A DNA stretch of 64,000 nucleotides from Armatimonadota bacterium (GCA_037138755.1 JBAXHT010000001.1:839805-903804), one strand, 5' to 3'. Counted from the stretch's first letter, positions 16,225 to 26,289 are shown. The notes: generated by a model from the sequence alone, not told the origin. Numbers and translations are program-made.

Positions 16225-18939
16225 ATGCTGAACAGTTTTGAGACGAAGAGTTCGCTGGAAGTTGGGGGCAAGAGTTATGCCTACTATTCGCTGAAGTCGC
16301 TGGAGGTGCGAGGGTTTGACATCTCGCGACTGCCTTACTCGCAAAAGGTGCTTTTGGAGAACCTGTTGCGGCTTGAGGACAACAAGTCGGTTTTCAAGGC
16401 AGACATCGAGGCTTTGGCGGCTTGGGATGCGAAGGCGGAGCCAACGAAGGAGATCAGCTTTACTCCGGCGCGGGTTATTTTGCAGGACTTTACGGGCGTT
16501 CCTTGCGTGGTGGACCTCGCGGCGATGCGGGATGCGATGGCGGCTTTGGGCGGCGATCCGACGAAGATCAATCCTTTGCAGCCGGTTGAGCTGGTCATCG
16601 ACCACTCGGTTCAGGTGGATGCTTACGGTTCGGAAGCGGCTTTGCTGATTAACCGCGACCTTGAGTTTGAGCGCAACCAGGAGCGGTATGAGTTCCTGAA
16701 GTGGGGCCAGAAGGCTCTCAACAACTTCCGTGTCGTTCCTCCGAATACGGGAATTGTTCACCAGGTGAACCTGGAGAACCTTGCGCGGGTGACGTTTGTG
16801 AACCCGGAAGGCGTTGCTTATCCGGACACTTTGGTTGGTACCGACAGCCACACCACGATGATCAACGGCCTGGGCGTTTTGGGCTGGGGCGTGGGCGGAA
16901 TCGAGGCGGAGGCGGCGATGCTTGGTCAGCCGGTGACGATGTTGATTCCTCAGGTCATTGGGTTCAAGCTTTCGGGTCGTTTGCGTGAGGGGACTACGGC
17001 TACTGACCTCGTTTTGACGGTTACCCAGATGCTTCGGGCACGGGGCGTGGTTGGTAAGTTTGTTGAGTTCTTTGGCCCTGGACTTGAGACGATGCCGCTT
17101 GCGGATCGGGCGACGATTGCGAACATGGCTCCGGAGTATGGCGCGACTTGCGGAATCTTCCCGGTTGACGCGGAGGCTCTGCGGTACATGCGGCTTACCG
17201 GTCGATCGGAAGAGTCGATTGAGTTGACTGAGGCTTACTACCGGGCGCAGGGAATGTTCTGGGAGCCAGGGGCTCCCGATCCGGTGTTTACGGATACGTT
17301 GACGCTTGATCTGGGAACGGTTGAGCCTTCGGTTGCAGGACCTAAGCGGCCGCAGGATCGGTTGGTGTTGTCGGAGATTCGGTCGAACTTTGCTTCGACG
17401 TTTAAGGATCAGATTTCGGTTGCAGCCACTGCGGGTGGAGTTGAGCGCGGGCTGAGTACGTTGACTGAAGCTGAAGCCGAGGCGAATGCGGCGGTTGGTT
17501 CGGTTGGGCATGGCTCGGTGGTAGTGGCGGCGATTACGTCATGTACCAACACCTCGAACCCTTCGGTGCTTTTGGCGGCCGGTTTGGTGGCTAAGAAGGC
17601 GGTTGAGAAGGGTCTTGATGTCAAGCCTTGGGTGAAGACGTCACTGGCTCCGGGTTCGCGCGTTGCGGGAGATATTTACCGCGCGGCGGGCTTGCTGGAG
17701 TACATGGAGGCGCTGAACTTCCACATCGTGGGCTACGGTTGTACGACTTGTATTGGGAACTCGGGACCGTTGCCGCAGGCGATTAGCGACAAGGTCAATA
17801 AGGAGAACTTGGTCGTTACGTCGGTGCTTTCGGGGAACCGGAACTTTGAGGGACGAATCGGGCCGGACATCAAGGCGAACTACCTGATGTCGCCGCCGTT
17901 GGTTGTTGCCTACGCCTTGGCAGGGACGATCAATATCGACCTGAACACTGACCCGCTTGGAGTTGGGGCAGATGGCTCGCCGGTTTATCTCAAGGACATC
18001 TGGCCGACTCAGCACGAAGTTGCGGAGGCGGTTGCGGGCGCGGTGACGACGGGCTTGTTCAACAAGCACTATGCCGACGTCTTCAAGGGCGACGAGAAGT
18101 GGCAGGCGATTGGGGTTGAGGGGTCTGACCGATTTGGTTGGGATTCCGCGTCCACCTACATTAAGAATCCGCCTTACTTTGAGGGCATGTCGGCGACGGC
18201 ACCTTCGACGGTCGCTGATCTGCACGGAATGCGGGCGTTGGCGGTTCTCGGCGATTCGATTACCACCGACCACATCTCGCCGGCAGGTTCGATTAAGGCG
18301 AACACTCCGGGAGGTCAGTTCCTGATCTCGCGGGGGGTTGAGGCGAAGATGTTCAACTCTTACGGCTCGCGAAGGGGGAACGACGATGTGATGGTTCGGG
18401 GGACGTTTGCCAACGTTCGGCTTCGGAATCAGCTCGCTCCGGGAACGGAGGGTGGCTACACCACTTATCTGCCGACGGGCGAGGTGGAGTTCATCTACGA
18501 TGCGGCGGTTAAGTACAAGTCTTCAGGAACAAAGTTATTTATTATTGCCGGTAAGGAGTACGGTTCGGGTTCGAGCCGGGACTGGGCTGCGAAGGGGACA
18601 TTCATGCTGGGTGTGAAGTCCGTTCTAGCAGAATCGTTCGAGCGGATTCACCGGTCGAACTTGGTTGGAATGGGGGTTCTTCCTTTGGAGTTTGTGGACG
18701 GCGCTTCCAAGGAGTCGCTTGGGTTGACCGGGCACGAGGTGTTTGATCTACAAGGTCTTTCTGTTGCGGTGGCTTCTGAGTTTGCCGATGGAAAGGTGCT
18801 GACGATGAAGGCAACCGCGACCGATGGCTCCGTTAAGGAGTTCCCGGTTCGAGTCCGAATCGACACTCCGCAGGAGATCCAGTACTACGTTCACGGCGGC
18901 ATTCTGCAGTATGTTCTGCGATCGCTGCTGAACGGTTAA
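16225..18939 (+). CDS. acnA: Aconitate hydratase
   Basis: Converts citrate to isocitrate in the TCA cycle. It has 904 residues, the length of the AcnA/IRP-type enzyme. Iron-sulfur ligands are Cys440 ([10 protein letters not shown]) and Cys506 and Cys509 ([12 protein letters not shown]). Substrate motifs include [20 protein letters not shown] and the swivel-domain [16 protein letters not shown]. The start at 16225 is set by GGAGGG (16213-16218), six bases upstream; an out-of-frame ATG four bases earlier is ignored. It is monocistronic with a strong terminator. Confidence 0.97.
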   Translation: MLNSFETKSSLEVGGKSYAYYSLKSLEVRGFDISRLPYSQKVLLENLLRLEDNKSVFKADIEALAAWDAKAEPTKEISFTPARVILQDFTGVPCVVDLAAMRDAMAALGGDPTKINPLQPVELVIDHSVQVDAYGSEAALLINRDLEFERNQERYEFLKWGQKALNNFRVVPPNTGIVHQVNLENLARVTFVNPEGVAYPDTLVGTDSHTTMINGLGVLGWGVGGIEAEAAMLGQPVTMLIPQVIGFKLSGRLREGTTATDLVLTVTQMLRARGVVGKFVEFFGPGLETMPLADRATIANMAPEYGATCGIFPVDAEALRYMRLTGRSEESIELTEAYYRAQGMFWEPGAPDPVFTDTLTLDLGTVEPSVAGPKRPQDRLVLSEIRSNFASTFKDQISVAATAGGVERGLSTLTEAEAEANAAVGSVGHGSVVVAAITSCTNTSNPSVLLAAGLVAKKAVEKGLDVKPWVKTSLAPGSRVAGDIYRAAGLLEYMEALNFHIVGYGCTTCIGNSGPLPQAISDKVNKENLVVTSVLSGNRNFEGRIGPDIKANYLMSPPLVVAYALAGTINIDLNTDPLGVGADGSPVYLKDIWPTQHEVAEAVAGAVTTGLFNKHYADVFKGDEKWQAIGVEGSDRFGWDSASTYIKNPPYFEGMSATAPSTVADLHGMRALAVLGDSITTDHISPAGSIKANTPGGQFLISRGVEAKMFNSYGSRRGNDDVMVRGTFANVRLRNQLAPGTEGGYTTYLPTGEVEFIYDAAVKYKSSGTKLFIIAGKEYGSGSSRDWAAKGTFMLGVKSVLAESFERIHRSNLVGMGVLPLEFVDGASKESLGLTGHEVFDLQGLSVAVASEFADGKVLTMKATATDGSVKEFPVRVRIDTPQEIQYYVHGGILQYVLRSLLNG

Positions 18940-18952
18940 TTGCCAGCTGCTA

Positions 18953-19000
18953 GGAACGGGGAGATCAGTCCAACGATTGATCTCCCCGTTCCCTTTTTTT
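18953..19000 (+). terminator. Intrinsic terminator of aconitase
   Basis: GGAACGGGGAGATCA (18953-18967) pairs with its perfect complement (18978-18992) across a 10-base loop, followed by seven T. Confidence 0.93.
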
Positions 19001-19032
19001 AACCTGAGCAAAACGGCTAATCTATTTCCAAC

Positions 19033-20004
19033 ATGTTGAAAGTTGGGCTGGTTGGGTGCGGGTTTATGGGGTCGATGCATGCGAATGTTTATGCAGCCCT
19101 TGATGAGGCTTCGCTGGTTGGGGTCTTTGATTTGAGTCCGGAGAAGGGGAAGGCTTTTGCAGAGAAGCATGGAGTGAAGTGTTCTACTTCGTATGAGCAG
19201 CTGCTGAGCGAGGTTGAGGCGGTGGATATCTGCTTGCCGACTTACTTGCACAAGGAGTTCACGGTTCAGGCCGCGAATGCGAAGAAGCATGTTCTTTGCG
19301 AGAAGCCGATGGCTCTCAATGTGGCGGATGCGGAGGCGATGAAGGCGGCTTGTGAGGAGAACAATGTGCGGCTGATGATTGCTCACTGCATCAGGTTCTG
19401 GCCGGAGTATGCGATGTTGAAGCAGATTGCCCTGACGGGCAACATCGGTGAGCTTTTGAGTCTGAACCTTACGCGCTACGGCGAGTTTCCGAGTTGGGGG
19501 AGCGACAACTGGTTGGCCGATGAGAGCAAGGCGGGCGGTGGCGCGTTGGATATGCACATTCACGACACTGACTACGCAATGTACATCTTAGGGTCCCCAA
19601 AGGAAGTTTTCTCAAAGGGAACTATCGATGAGAAGGGGGTCAGCCACATCTTCTCGACGTTTGTTTACGATAAGGCGATTTGCCACCTCGAAGGCGGCTG
19701 GAACATGCCTCCAAAGACGCCTTTCAAAATGGCTTTCCGAGCGGTTTTCGAGCAAGGCGCGGTGATTATGGATGGGGGGCCGATGACGGTTTACGAGAAG
19801 GGCAAAGACCCTTACGTGCCGGAGTTCCCTAAGATGGCGGCGGCGGGTGGCGGCAACATCAGCGATATGGGCGGGTACTTCCACGAGATCAAGCACTTTG
19901 TCGATCGGGTCACGACAGGTAAGCCGTTCGACGTGACAACACCTGAGAGCTCGATCGCTTCATTGCGGATGACTCTGAAAGAGATAGAATTGTCCAAGGC
20001 TTAA
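19033..20004 (+). CDS. Gfo/Idh/MocA family oxidoreductase
   Basis: 323-residue NAD(P)-dependent sugar or inositol dehydrogenase. The N-terminal Rossmann fold shows VGLVGCGFMGSMHANVY. The family hallmark EKPMALN gives the catalytic Lys, and the HIHDTDYAMYILG segment supplies active-site His and Asp. The substrate is not predictable from sequence. The stop overlaps the next gene's ATG (TAATG), and two sugar-permease genes follow, so it likely acts on the imported sugar. A TAATCT hexamer lies 9 bases before the ATG. Confidence 0.92.
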   Translation: MLKVGLVGCGFMGSMHANVYAALDEASLVGVFDLSPEKGKAFAEKHGVKCSTSYEQLLSEVEAVDICLPTYLHKEFTVQAANAKKHVLCEKPMALNVADAEAMKAACEENNVRLMIAHCIRFWPEYAMLKQIALTGNIGELLSLNLTRYGEFPSWGSDNWLADESKAGGGALDMHIHDTDYAMYILGSPKEVFSKGTIDEKGVSHIFSTFVYDKAICHLEGGWNMPPKTPFKMAFRAVFEQGAVIMDGGPMTVYEKGKDPYVPEFPKMAAAGGGNISDMGGYFHEIKHFVDRVTTGKPFDVTTPESSIASLRMTLKEIELSKA

Positions 20005-20870
20005 TGCTCAAACGTCGCCTGTTTGTCCTGGCGTATCTGTCGCCTGCCGTGCTTCTGTACGCGCTGTTTGTCGGTGTTCCGTTGGTCCAGACGTTCTATT
20101 ACTCAATGTTCCGGTGGAAGGGACTGTCTAAGAAGATGACCTTTGTGGGTTCGAAGAACCTGTTGACGGTGGCACAGGACGACGTCATGCACAAGGCGGC
20201 GGTGAACCAGTTTCTGCTGCTCGTTTGCGGGGGAATCTTGCTGATCGGAGTGAGCGTAGCGATTGCCCATGCACTCGCTCAGCCGACTCGACTCGCGCGG
20301 ACAGTGCAAACAGTGATGCTGTTTCCACAGGTGGTCTCCATAGTGGTGGTGGGCATCATGTGGTCGTTCCTGTTCAATCCAAGATTTGGCATTACCCAGG
20401 CGCTCGGTTGGCCGAAGCTCGAGAACGGGGTTCTGGGTACCGAGGGGTGGGCGAATGCGGCGGTACTACTCGTGTTCTGCTGGCACGCGGTCGGATTCTA
20501 TGTGATGCTTTTCGGGGCGGGAATTAAGAATATCGATGGGGAAGTTTTGGAGGCCGCGCAGCTGGACGGTTCGGGCGGCTGGCACCGTTTTAAGAACGTG
20601 ACTTGGCCACTTCTTTGGTCAGTGAAGAAGGTCGCAGTTGTGTACGTCGTGGCGAACGTTATGGGCATGTTTGCTATCGTAAAGTTGCTCACAAAGATGG
20701 GTCCAGACAATTCGACTCAGTCCATTCTGACCCTCGTTTATCAGAGGGGCTGGGATGAATCTCAGATGGGCCAAGCGGCGACACTGGCGGTGTATGGCTT
20801 CATTGTCGCGATGTTGCTGGGCGGGTTAGCTTCTTTGGCAATTGGTCGAAATCCGGAGAGATCGCGATGA
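20004..20870 (+). CDS. Sugar ABC transporter permease (MalF/UgpA type)
   Basis: 288 residues, six membrane spans. The EAA loop that contacts the ATPase is visible as EVLEAAQLDGSGGWHRFKNVTWPLL (about residues 180-204). It is one half of an inner-membrane carbohydrate channel and is coupled to the next permease by ATGA. No ATP-binding subunit is nearby; such systems often share a MsmX/UgpC-type ATPase encoded elsewhere. Confidence 0.94.
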   Translation: MLKRRLFVLAYLSPAVLLYALFVGVPLVQTFYYSMFRWKGLSKKMTFVGSKNLLTVAQDDVMHKAAVNQFLLLVCGGILLIGVSVAIAHALAQPTRLARTVQTVMLFPQVVSIVVVGIMWSFLFNPRFGITQALGWPKLENGVLGTEGWANAAVLLVFCWHAVGFYVMLFGAGIKNIDGEVLEAAQLDGSGGWHRFKNVTWPLLWSVKKVAVVYVVANVMGMFAIVKLLTKMGPDNSTQSILTLVYQRGWDESQMGQAATLAVYGFIVAMLLGGLASLAIGRNPERSR

Positions 20871-21691
20871 GCAGATTCCTAGGCTGGCTACTTCTCTGGG
20901 TGTTTCTGATCTCAATCGTCGGGCCTTTCGCTTGGGTGCTTTTGACTTCTTTCAAAAGTGGTGCAAATATCCTCGCTTCGCCATGGTCACTGCCGACAGA
21001 CCCTTCGCAAGGCGCAAAGAATTTCTCAGTCGCTTGGGGTGAAGGCGGATTTGCAAAGAACTTTGTCAACTCTTTGATCATCACGATCGGCACTTTGGTG
21101 ATCCTCATTCCGGTTGGCTCGATGGCGGCTTACGTGCTAGCCAAGTATCCATTCCGGGGCTCAAAATTCATCCTGGGAGGATTCATGGGCGGCTTGATGT
21201 TCCCTAACTTTTTGGTCATCGTTCCGCTCTTCCTGTTGGTCGACAAGCTCGGCTTGCTCAACACGAAGATTGGTCTGATCCTGGTTTACGTTGCTTATTC
21301 GCTTGCCTTTACGGTGTTTGTGCTCCACGGATTCTTCCAAGCGCTTCCGGGAGAACTGATGGAAGCCGCGCGGCTGGACGGATGTTCGGATAACGCTACA
21401 TTCTGGAAAGTCATGTTGCCTTTGGCTAAGCCCGGGGTCTTGGTCGTCGCCATCTTCAACTTGATTGGACTCTGGAATGAATACCCATTAGCCTTGGTAC
21501 TGGCGAACACTCCGGACTTCACGACGCTCCCGGTCGGAGTCGCAAACCTGACTGAGAATCAGCAGTACGCTGGGGACTGGGGAGCGTTGTTTGCGGGAAT
21601 TGTGATCGTCATGATTCCGGTGATGGTGGTGTACTTGATCTTCCGCGAACAGATTCAGAAGACGATGCTCGCCGGGGCACTTAAAGGTTAG
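20867..21691 (+). CDS. Sugar ABC transporter permease (MalG/UgpE type)
   Basis: 274 residues with six spans and the EAA loop LMEAARLDGCSDNATFWKVM followed by PLAKPGV. It pairs with the upstream permease to form the channel. A substrate-binding protein is missing beside it; the lipoprotein at 722-2077 is a candidate partner. Nothing marks a terminator before the next gene. Confidence 0.94.
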   Translation: MSRFLGWLLLWVFLISIVGPFAWVLLTSFKSGANILASPWSLPTDPSQGAKNFSVAWGEGGFAKNFVNSLIITIGTLVILIPVGSMAAYVLAKYPFRGSKFILGGFMGGLMFPNFLVIVPLFLLVDKLGLLNTKIGLILVYVAYSLAFTVFVLHGFFQALPGELMEAARLDGCSDNATFWKVMLPLAKPGVLVVAIFNLIGLWNEYPLALVLANTPDFTTLPVGVANLTENQQYAGDWGALFAGIVIVMIPVMVVYLIFREQIQKTMLAGALKG

Positions 21692-21733
21692 GGGATACTG
21701 CTTGGCACAAGAATTGCCTACAATACTGTTGTG

Positions 21734-22258
21734 ATGCAGATTAATCGACTTGCCATCCTCGGTTTGGCTACTCTTGGACTTGCGGGAGCAGCCAATGCAC
21801 AGCTCGCCCTTAGTGCAGGAATTTACTCCGCCAACGATTCCGCTGTCCGAGATGTTTTCGGAAGCAACGCTTTCGCCTGGGGGCTCGGCTTTGGTCAAGC
21901 TGACCGAGCGGGTCGAGCAGGGGGAGGATTCGATTTCGTTGGCCTGAGCTTGAGTGCGCCGGGCAACCGATTCTCGACCATCGGAGCAACCTATGGTTTC
22001 GAGGTGCAGCGCGGGAATGACACGAACGCCATGACCTATTTCCGAGCCAATGCCGGAGTCGCTTACTACGACTTTAGCCTCGGAGCACCTCTGGTTCCAT
22101 CCCAGGACCGCTACGTTCGCCCAATCACCACTCTTGAGGCTGGTGTTGTGCTCAGCAAGCGATTTACCCTCTCTGCACAGTACCTGCTGATGCCGGATGC
22201 AGGAAACGTGAACTTCAGCGGTTTCCGCATCCAGGCGCTGTTCTCGTTGACGAAGTAA
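21734..22258 (+). CDS. Exported beta-barrel-like protein, unknown
   Basis: 174 residues with a signal peptide (MQINRLAILGLATLGLAGAANAQ). The rest alternates aromatic and small residues in strands (GATYGFEVQRG, FRANAGVAYYDFSLG, FTLSAQYLLMP) and ends in FRIQALFSLTK, which suggests an 8-stranded outer-membrane barrel. A GTG three bases upstream of the ATG is the alternative start. TACAAT lies 9 bases before the ATG without a ribosome-binding site. It follows the sugar permeases but has its own promoter-like element. Confidence 0.65.
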   Translation: MQINRLAILGLATLGLAGAANAQLALSAGIYSANDSAVRDVFGSNAFAWGLGFGQADRAGRAGGGFDFVGLSLSAPGNRFSTIGATYGFEVQRGNDTNAMTYFRANAGVAYYDFSLGAPLVPSQDRYVRPITTLEAGVVLSKRFTLSAQYLLMPDAGNVNFSGFRIQALFSLTK

Positions 22259-22261
22259 CGC

Positions 22262-23428
22262 TTACGCCGTTTCTTCGCTGAACTTGAGATGAATTCCTCG
22301 CTTCTGGATCTCTTCCACGAAGCGAGTTCCAGAAAGGGCGAGCTCATATCGGAGTGCGCCCTTTTCTAGTTTGCCGTTGGCGGCATCAATCGCGTAGATC
22401 GCCAGCGAAAAGCCGGTTAGGCGCTCCATGCTGGTAAAGCCGGTCGTCTCGCATTGCCGGTCGTGAATATCGATCTGGAGTTTCTTCTTACTCCCACCCT
22501 TGGTTCCGACGCCAACCGCGCGAATGATGCACTGATCGAGATCCTTGATCTTCATCAGTTCTTCGCCAAAGACTCGGCACCAGACGTCTTTCGGGCGTAC
22601 CTTAACACCTTTGACTTCCACCTCGTCCTCGCGCCAGAATCCGAAATCCTTGTAGAGGCGCATCGCGTAGCAGTGACCAGGGAAGCGGAAGGTTTTGTAC
22701 TCGTAGTTGGTCACTTTGCCTTGGAAGGAGTACGGTGCCATGCTCGTCCCGCCGGAGGTCACAAAGGCTTCCATTTCGCCCAGCTCGTCGACATGAAGTG
22801 TCTCCAACTCGGTAAGCGTATCAACCATTTGGATTTCGTTGTTCCTGAGAACAACCGCTTGATAGTCGTACTCGGTTACGAGACCTTCGACGTTGAAAGT
22901 GACCTTGTAGTTGAGAGGCGGAACGGGGTTCTGGGGGAGCACTCCGCAGTAAAGCTTAACGGAGTCGGTGGTATCGAGATTCTCGATGAGCCAGCAACCG
23001 AGAGAGTTGACCAAACCCGGAGCTAGGCCGCAATCAGGGACTAGGCTGACACCGGCGGCTTTCGCAGCATCGTTCATGGCCAGCGTCTCCATCGTCACGT
23101 CGGTGTTTCCGCCAAGGTCGCACATCGAGGTTCCGGTTGCAATCGCGACTCGGGCGATGGAGGGGTGCATGTAGTACGGAACGCACGAGAGCAAGACGTC
23201 GGCATCAGCCAGGAGAGCTGACAAGGAAGCTTCATCCTTGGCGTTCGCTTGAGCCGCGACGCAGGCGGTTGATCCGACGAGCTTGTTCACCCGGTCAGCA
23301 GCCTTTTGCGCCTGTTCGAGGCTCATGTCCGCGAGGGTGATGGATTCGGCGTCAGCGAATTTTGCGAGATCGTATGCGGCGGCGGTGCCTTGCATACCTG
23401 CTCCGAGGATGACGTATTTAGCTTTCAT
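22262..23428 (-). CDS. Saccharopine dehydrogenase-like / lysine 6-dehydrogenase-like
   Basis: 388 residues. The N-terminal Rossmann domain has ILGAGMQGTAAAYDLAK, and the family's CVPYYMHPSIARVAI and DLGGNTDVTMET segments follow, then PDCGLAPGLVNSLG. This is the saccharopine dehydrogenase/lysine-6-dehydrogenase superfamily, acting on amino-acid side chains with NAD(P). The exact reaction is not fixed by sequence alone. Only 3 bases separate its stop from that of the convergent gene. Confidence 0.85.
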   Translation of the reverse strand: MKAKYVILGAGMQGTAAAYDLAKFADAESITLADMSLEQAQKAADRVNKLVGSTACVAAQANAKDEASLSALLADADVLLSCVPYYMHPSIARVAIATGTSMCDLGGNTDVTMETLAMNDAAKAAGVSLVPDCGLAPGLVNSLGCWLIENLDTTDSVKLYCGVLPQNPVPPLNYKVTFNVEGLVTEYDYQAVVLRNNEIQMVDTLTELETLHVDELGEMEAFVTSGGTSMAPYSFQGKVTNYEYKTFRFPGHCYAMRLYKDFGFWREDEVEVKGVKVRPKDVWCRVFGEELMKIKDLDQCIIRAVGVGTKGGSKKKLQIDIHDRQCETTGFTSMERLTGFSLAIYAIDAANGKLEKGALRYELALSGTRFVEEIQKRGIHLKFSEETA

Positions 23429-23550
23429 TTTTTGGGGGTCCTACAACGCCTTTGTAGCGGGACAAAGCGAGCGCGTTTCTAGTTCAAATTATCCTGATTT
23501 TCAGGGGCTTAGGCGTGTTCTTTACCATCTGTTAAGATAACCTGTCATGA

Positions 23551-23569
23551 AACGTGTTTGAAACACGTT
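23551..23569. promoter_or_regulatory. Perfect 19-bp palindrome upstream of the M48 peptidase
   Basis: AACGTGTTT-G-AAACACGTT, perfect over both nine-base arms. A TAAGAT hexamer (23533-23538) just upstream could be the -10, which would put the palindrome about +6 to +24, where a repressor would block elongation. It could also form a stem in the leader RNA. Confidence 0.6.
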
Positions 23570-23625
23570 CGTTGGATAACTCTGGATGCGGGTAGCGAAG
23601 AGTGCCCTGTGGAGAGGTCAAGAAA

Positions 23626-25500
23626 ATGAAAAAGCCCTTTGCGATGTTTGGAGCCGGAGTACTGGCTCTGTTGATGTGTACTTCGGCGGTAGCAGGGCAA
23701 TCAGCCCAATTCACTACTGCCGACCTTGAGAAGATGGTAGCCGAGCTGACGAAGTATCTTCCTGAAGATCCTCTTTTGCAGTATCCGGTGAAGTGTTTTG
23801 TCATTGAGAATCCAGATGTGAACGCAAATGCTTCGGCGTACTACCCAGATGAGAAGAAGAAAGAAGGAAAGCCCCTCGCTCGAATGCGCGTTTTTACGGG
23901 GTTGTTCAAGTGGATGAACAATGATGTTCGACTGGTGAGGGCAGTTGTGGCTCATGAGCTGGCCCACCTCTCCAAGCTCCACTTGCGGGGCGGGTACAAC
24001 CCTGCCGATTTGGACATCATCTACACCCGTCAGAAGGAGTACGAGGCGGATGCGACTGGTGCAGCAGTTCTCGAAAAATGTGGATATTCGCGGAAAGACA
24101 TGACGGATATGCTGCTCCGCCTCGGCGAAGTCGCCCGAACGGCTCCGGCAAGTGTGAAGGTCATGGGAGACCATGCTGACTGTCAGCGACGGGCCGCGGC
24201 AGTGGATAAGAACAATTTGGTCCTTCGATCGATGGTGTCTTTCACCACCGGTGAGGCCTACATGGACGTTCGAGCTTATAACAAGGCAAAGGAGCAGTTT
24301 GACCTAGCTACTGAGCAAGCCCCCGACTTTTATGAAGCGAAGTTCAACGCGGCGCAAGCCGCGCTCATGTTCTACTATGACAACGTAGATCCGGTGATGC
24401 GAGAAGTCTGGTACCAACCGGATTTTGGGGCTTCTTTGCTGTTGCCCTTGAGACCAGGGAAGGCAGGCAAGATCACGGATCAAGATCAGCTGAACTATGC
24501 CGAAGCTCTGAAAAGAATTAGAATCCTTTCTCTACAGATCACCGCGAGACAAGAAGCCAACGAACTTCTTGGCCTGGCGCTGGTGCTGGAACCAGATGGC
24601 AAAGCCGCATCGATCTCTGAAGGGATCAAGACCCTCGAGAAGGCCCTGACTACTGCGGTCACTCCTGATGATCGTCTGAGAATCGTGAATAACCTGGCGA
24701 TCGGCTACCAGCGACAAGGCAACGTCGCGACGGCAATCGACAAGATGTTTGGGGAGCAGAAGAAGTCCACCCGGTTCAACGCCTTTCTGGCAGCGAATCT
24801 GGGGGCTCAGCCGCTTCCGGCGAAGATTAAAGGTGACGAGGCTAAGACTGCTCTCAACGTTTTGTTCACCTATTTGAGCAATACGAGCCAAGGTGCAACC
24901 GGGTATTCGAGTGTTCAAAAGAGCTTCGATGACCTCAAGAAGAGGCTGGGAGTCACAACAAAGGAGATTAAGCGGCAGGGGATTCCGATCTGTACGGCCT
25001 TCTCGCTGACGGATCAAGGACGGACCGTGTTCATGCTTGACCCGTTTGAGAAGTACTACCGAAGTATCGGAGCTCTCGATGCGATTCGGAGCTACAACGA
25101 GAAGTATTCGAGCATGCTGGAGTTCGTTTGGCAGGGTGGAAACTTCACAATTCTTACCGACAAGCAGTACGACCCGGACGATAAGAACGACGGGAAAATA
25201 ACCCCCGAGTTTGTGAAGACGCTCGAGGTCATTCGCGTGACCAGCTACAACCCCGGTGCTTTTGTGGAAATGCGATCAGCGGATCGTAAGGTTGACATGG
25301 CGTTTCGGGTCACGGTCGGAATGACCATCGAGGACTTTAACAAGTTCCTTGATTCAGGAAGCGGGCAGGCGCGCCAACTCATCCGAAATGCCGCGATGGA
25401 AGAGTGGATTTACTTCCAGGGGCTGAACTTTGGGATCTTTGTGAAGGACAAGAAAGTGGCGGGAGTAACGGTCTGCCCCTTGAATGCACCCGAAGAATGA
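23626..25500 (+). CDS. M48-family zinc peptidase with TPR-like region
   Basis: 624 residues from ATG 23626, preceded by GGAGAGG at 8 bases; the upstream in-frame GTG/ATG codons were rejected. Signal peptide MKKPFAMFGAGVLALLMCTSAVAG. The catalytic motif HELAH (His110, Glu111, His114) and third ligand Glu140 (EYEADATG) are intact. A TPR-like helical region (about 200-400: TGEAYMDVRAYNKAKEQFDLATEQAPDFYEAKFNAAQAAL) follows, then a C-terminal domain of unknown type. It is probably a periplasmic quality-control protease (BepA-like layout). It ends in a strong terminator. Confidence 0.88.
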   Translation: MKKPFAMFGAGVLALLMCTSAVAGQSAQFTTADLEKMVAELTKYLPEDPLLQYPVKCFVIENPDVNANASAYYPDEKKKEGKPLARMRVFTGLFKWMNNDVRLVRAVVAHELAHLSKLHLRGGYNPADLDIIYTRQKEYEADATGAAVLEKCGYSRKDMTDMLLRLGEVARTAPASVKVMGDHADCQRRAAAVDKNNLVLRSMVSFTTGEAYMDVRAYNKAKEQFDLATEQAPDFYEAKFNAAQAALMFYYDNVDPVMREVWYQPDFGASLLLPLRPGKAGKITDQDQLNYAEALKRIRILSLQITARQEANELLGLALVLEPDGKAASISEGIKTLEKALTTAVTPDDRLRIVNNLAIGYQRQGNVATAIDKMFGEQKKSTRFNAFLAANLGAQPLPAKIKGDEAKTALNVLFTYLSNTSQGATGYSSVQKSFDDLKKRLGVTTKEIKRQGIPICTAFSLTDQGRTVFMLDPFEKYYRSIGALDAIRSYNEKYSSMLEFVWQGGNFTILTDKQYDPDDKNDGKITPEFVKTLEVIRVTSYNPGAFVEMRSADRKVDMAFRVTVGMTIEDFNKFLDSGSGQARQLIRNAAMEEWIYFQGLNFGIFVKDKKVAGVTVCPLNAPEE

Positions 25501-25523
25501 TTCAGTAGGATCGAAAAACGAGC

Positions 25524-25554
25524 ACCCCAGGCATCGAAATGCCTGGGGTTTTTT
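25524..25554 (+). terminator. Intrinsic terminator of the M48 peptidase gene
   Basis: ACCCCAGGCAT pairs perfectly with ATGCCTGGGGT around a CGAA loop, followed by TTTTT. Confidence 0.93.
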
Positions 25555-25570
25555 GCTAACATCGATATAG

Positions 25571-26254
25571 ATGAGCGATGCTTTAGAAAGTCTGAGCAAA
25601 CGTGAGAGGCAGATCATGCTACTTGCCGCAAAAGGACTTACCGATGCTGGCATTGCTCAGAAACTAGAGATTAGCGCGGCAACGGTCGGAACATATTGGG
25701 GCCGCATCCGCACAAAGCTCGGTCATCACTCTCGAACGGAGCTCGTTGCGAACTACATGCGAGAGAAGGCGTCTGCGACGCTCGACGAGATGCGAAAGCA
25801 GAACGAGGCCCTCCAAGCCGAACTTGAATTGAAATCAAAGACTGCCGATCAGGCTCGTGGGAAGGCAGAGTTGCTGCGGCGAGTATTAAGCGCGGCGCCG
25901 GATGCGATCCTGTTGGTCAACGAAGGCGGTCAGATCGAATATGCCAACGAAGAGGCTGAAAGGCTGTTTGGTTATGGCCCGCATGAACTGGCTAATCAGG
26001 CCGTCGCTTGTCTGATTCCAAAGCGTTTTCACGGTTTACACTCTCAACACCGAAGCCACTATCTTGCTGATCCTAGCAAGCGGCGGATGGGGGATCACTA
26101 TGGGACGCCTGCCCTGCGAAAGGACGGTTCCGAGTTCCTGACGGCGACGACATTGAGCGCGATGAAGACCCCGCAGGGGCAGGTTGTCACCGTTTTTGTT
26201 CGAGCCATTGACGAAGCTAAGATCATGGATGCGCCTGAGCCAGTGGGTTCTTAG
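25571..26254 (+). CDS. LuxR-type HTH and PAS-domain regulator
   Basis: 227 residues. A LuxR/GerE helix-turn-helix occupies about 4-60 (LSKRERQIMLLAAKGLTDAGIAQKL, then SAATVGTYWGRIRTKLG). A coiled coil follows (about 62-100), then a PAS domain (about 105-215, AAPDAILLVNEGGQIEYANEEAERLFGY). The DNA-binding domain is N-terminal and the sensor C-terminal, the reverse of the usual order. PAS may bind a small ligand; no cofactor residue is obvious. TAACAT lies 8 bases before the ATG and there is no clear ribosome-binding site. Confidence 0.88.
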   Translation: MSDALESLSKRERQIMLLAAKGLTDAGIAQKLEISAATVGTYWGRIRTKLGHHSRTELVANYMREKASATLDEMRKQNEALQAELELKSKTADQARGKAELLRRVLSAAPDAILLVNEGGQIEYANEEAERLFGYGPHELANQAVACLIPKRFHGLHSQHRSHYLADPSKRRMGDHYGTPALRKDGSEFLTATTLSAMKTPQGQVVTVFVRAIDEAKIMDAPEPVGS

Positions 26255-26289
26255 CCCCGTAGCCTGCGACTCGCGCGGCTAAGGAAAAG

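Noticed and set aside
16165-17511. A 448-codon open frame antisense to aconitase
   Set aside because: A shadow of acnA codon usage: Arg/Leu-rich, no domain, and the + strand frame has all aconitase motifs. Similar antisense frames in mreB (6104-6985), the DUF4127 gene (49945-51018) and the YceI-like gene (12074-12826) were rejected for the same reason.
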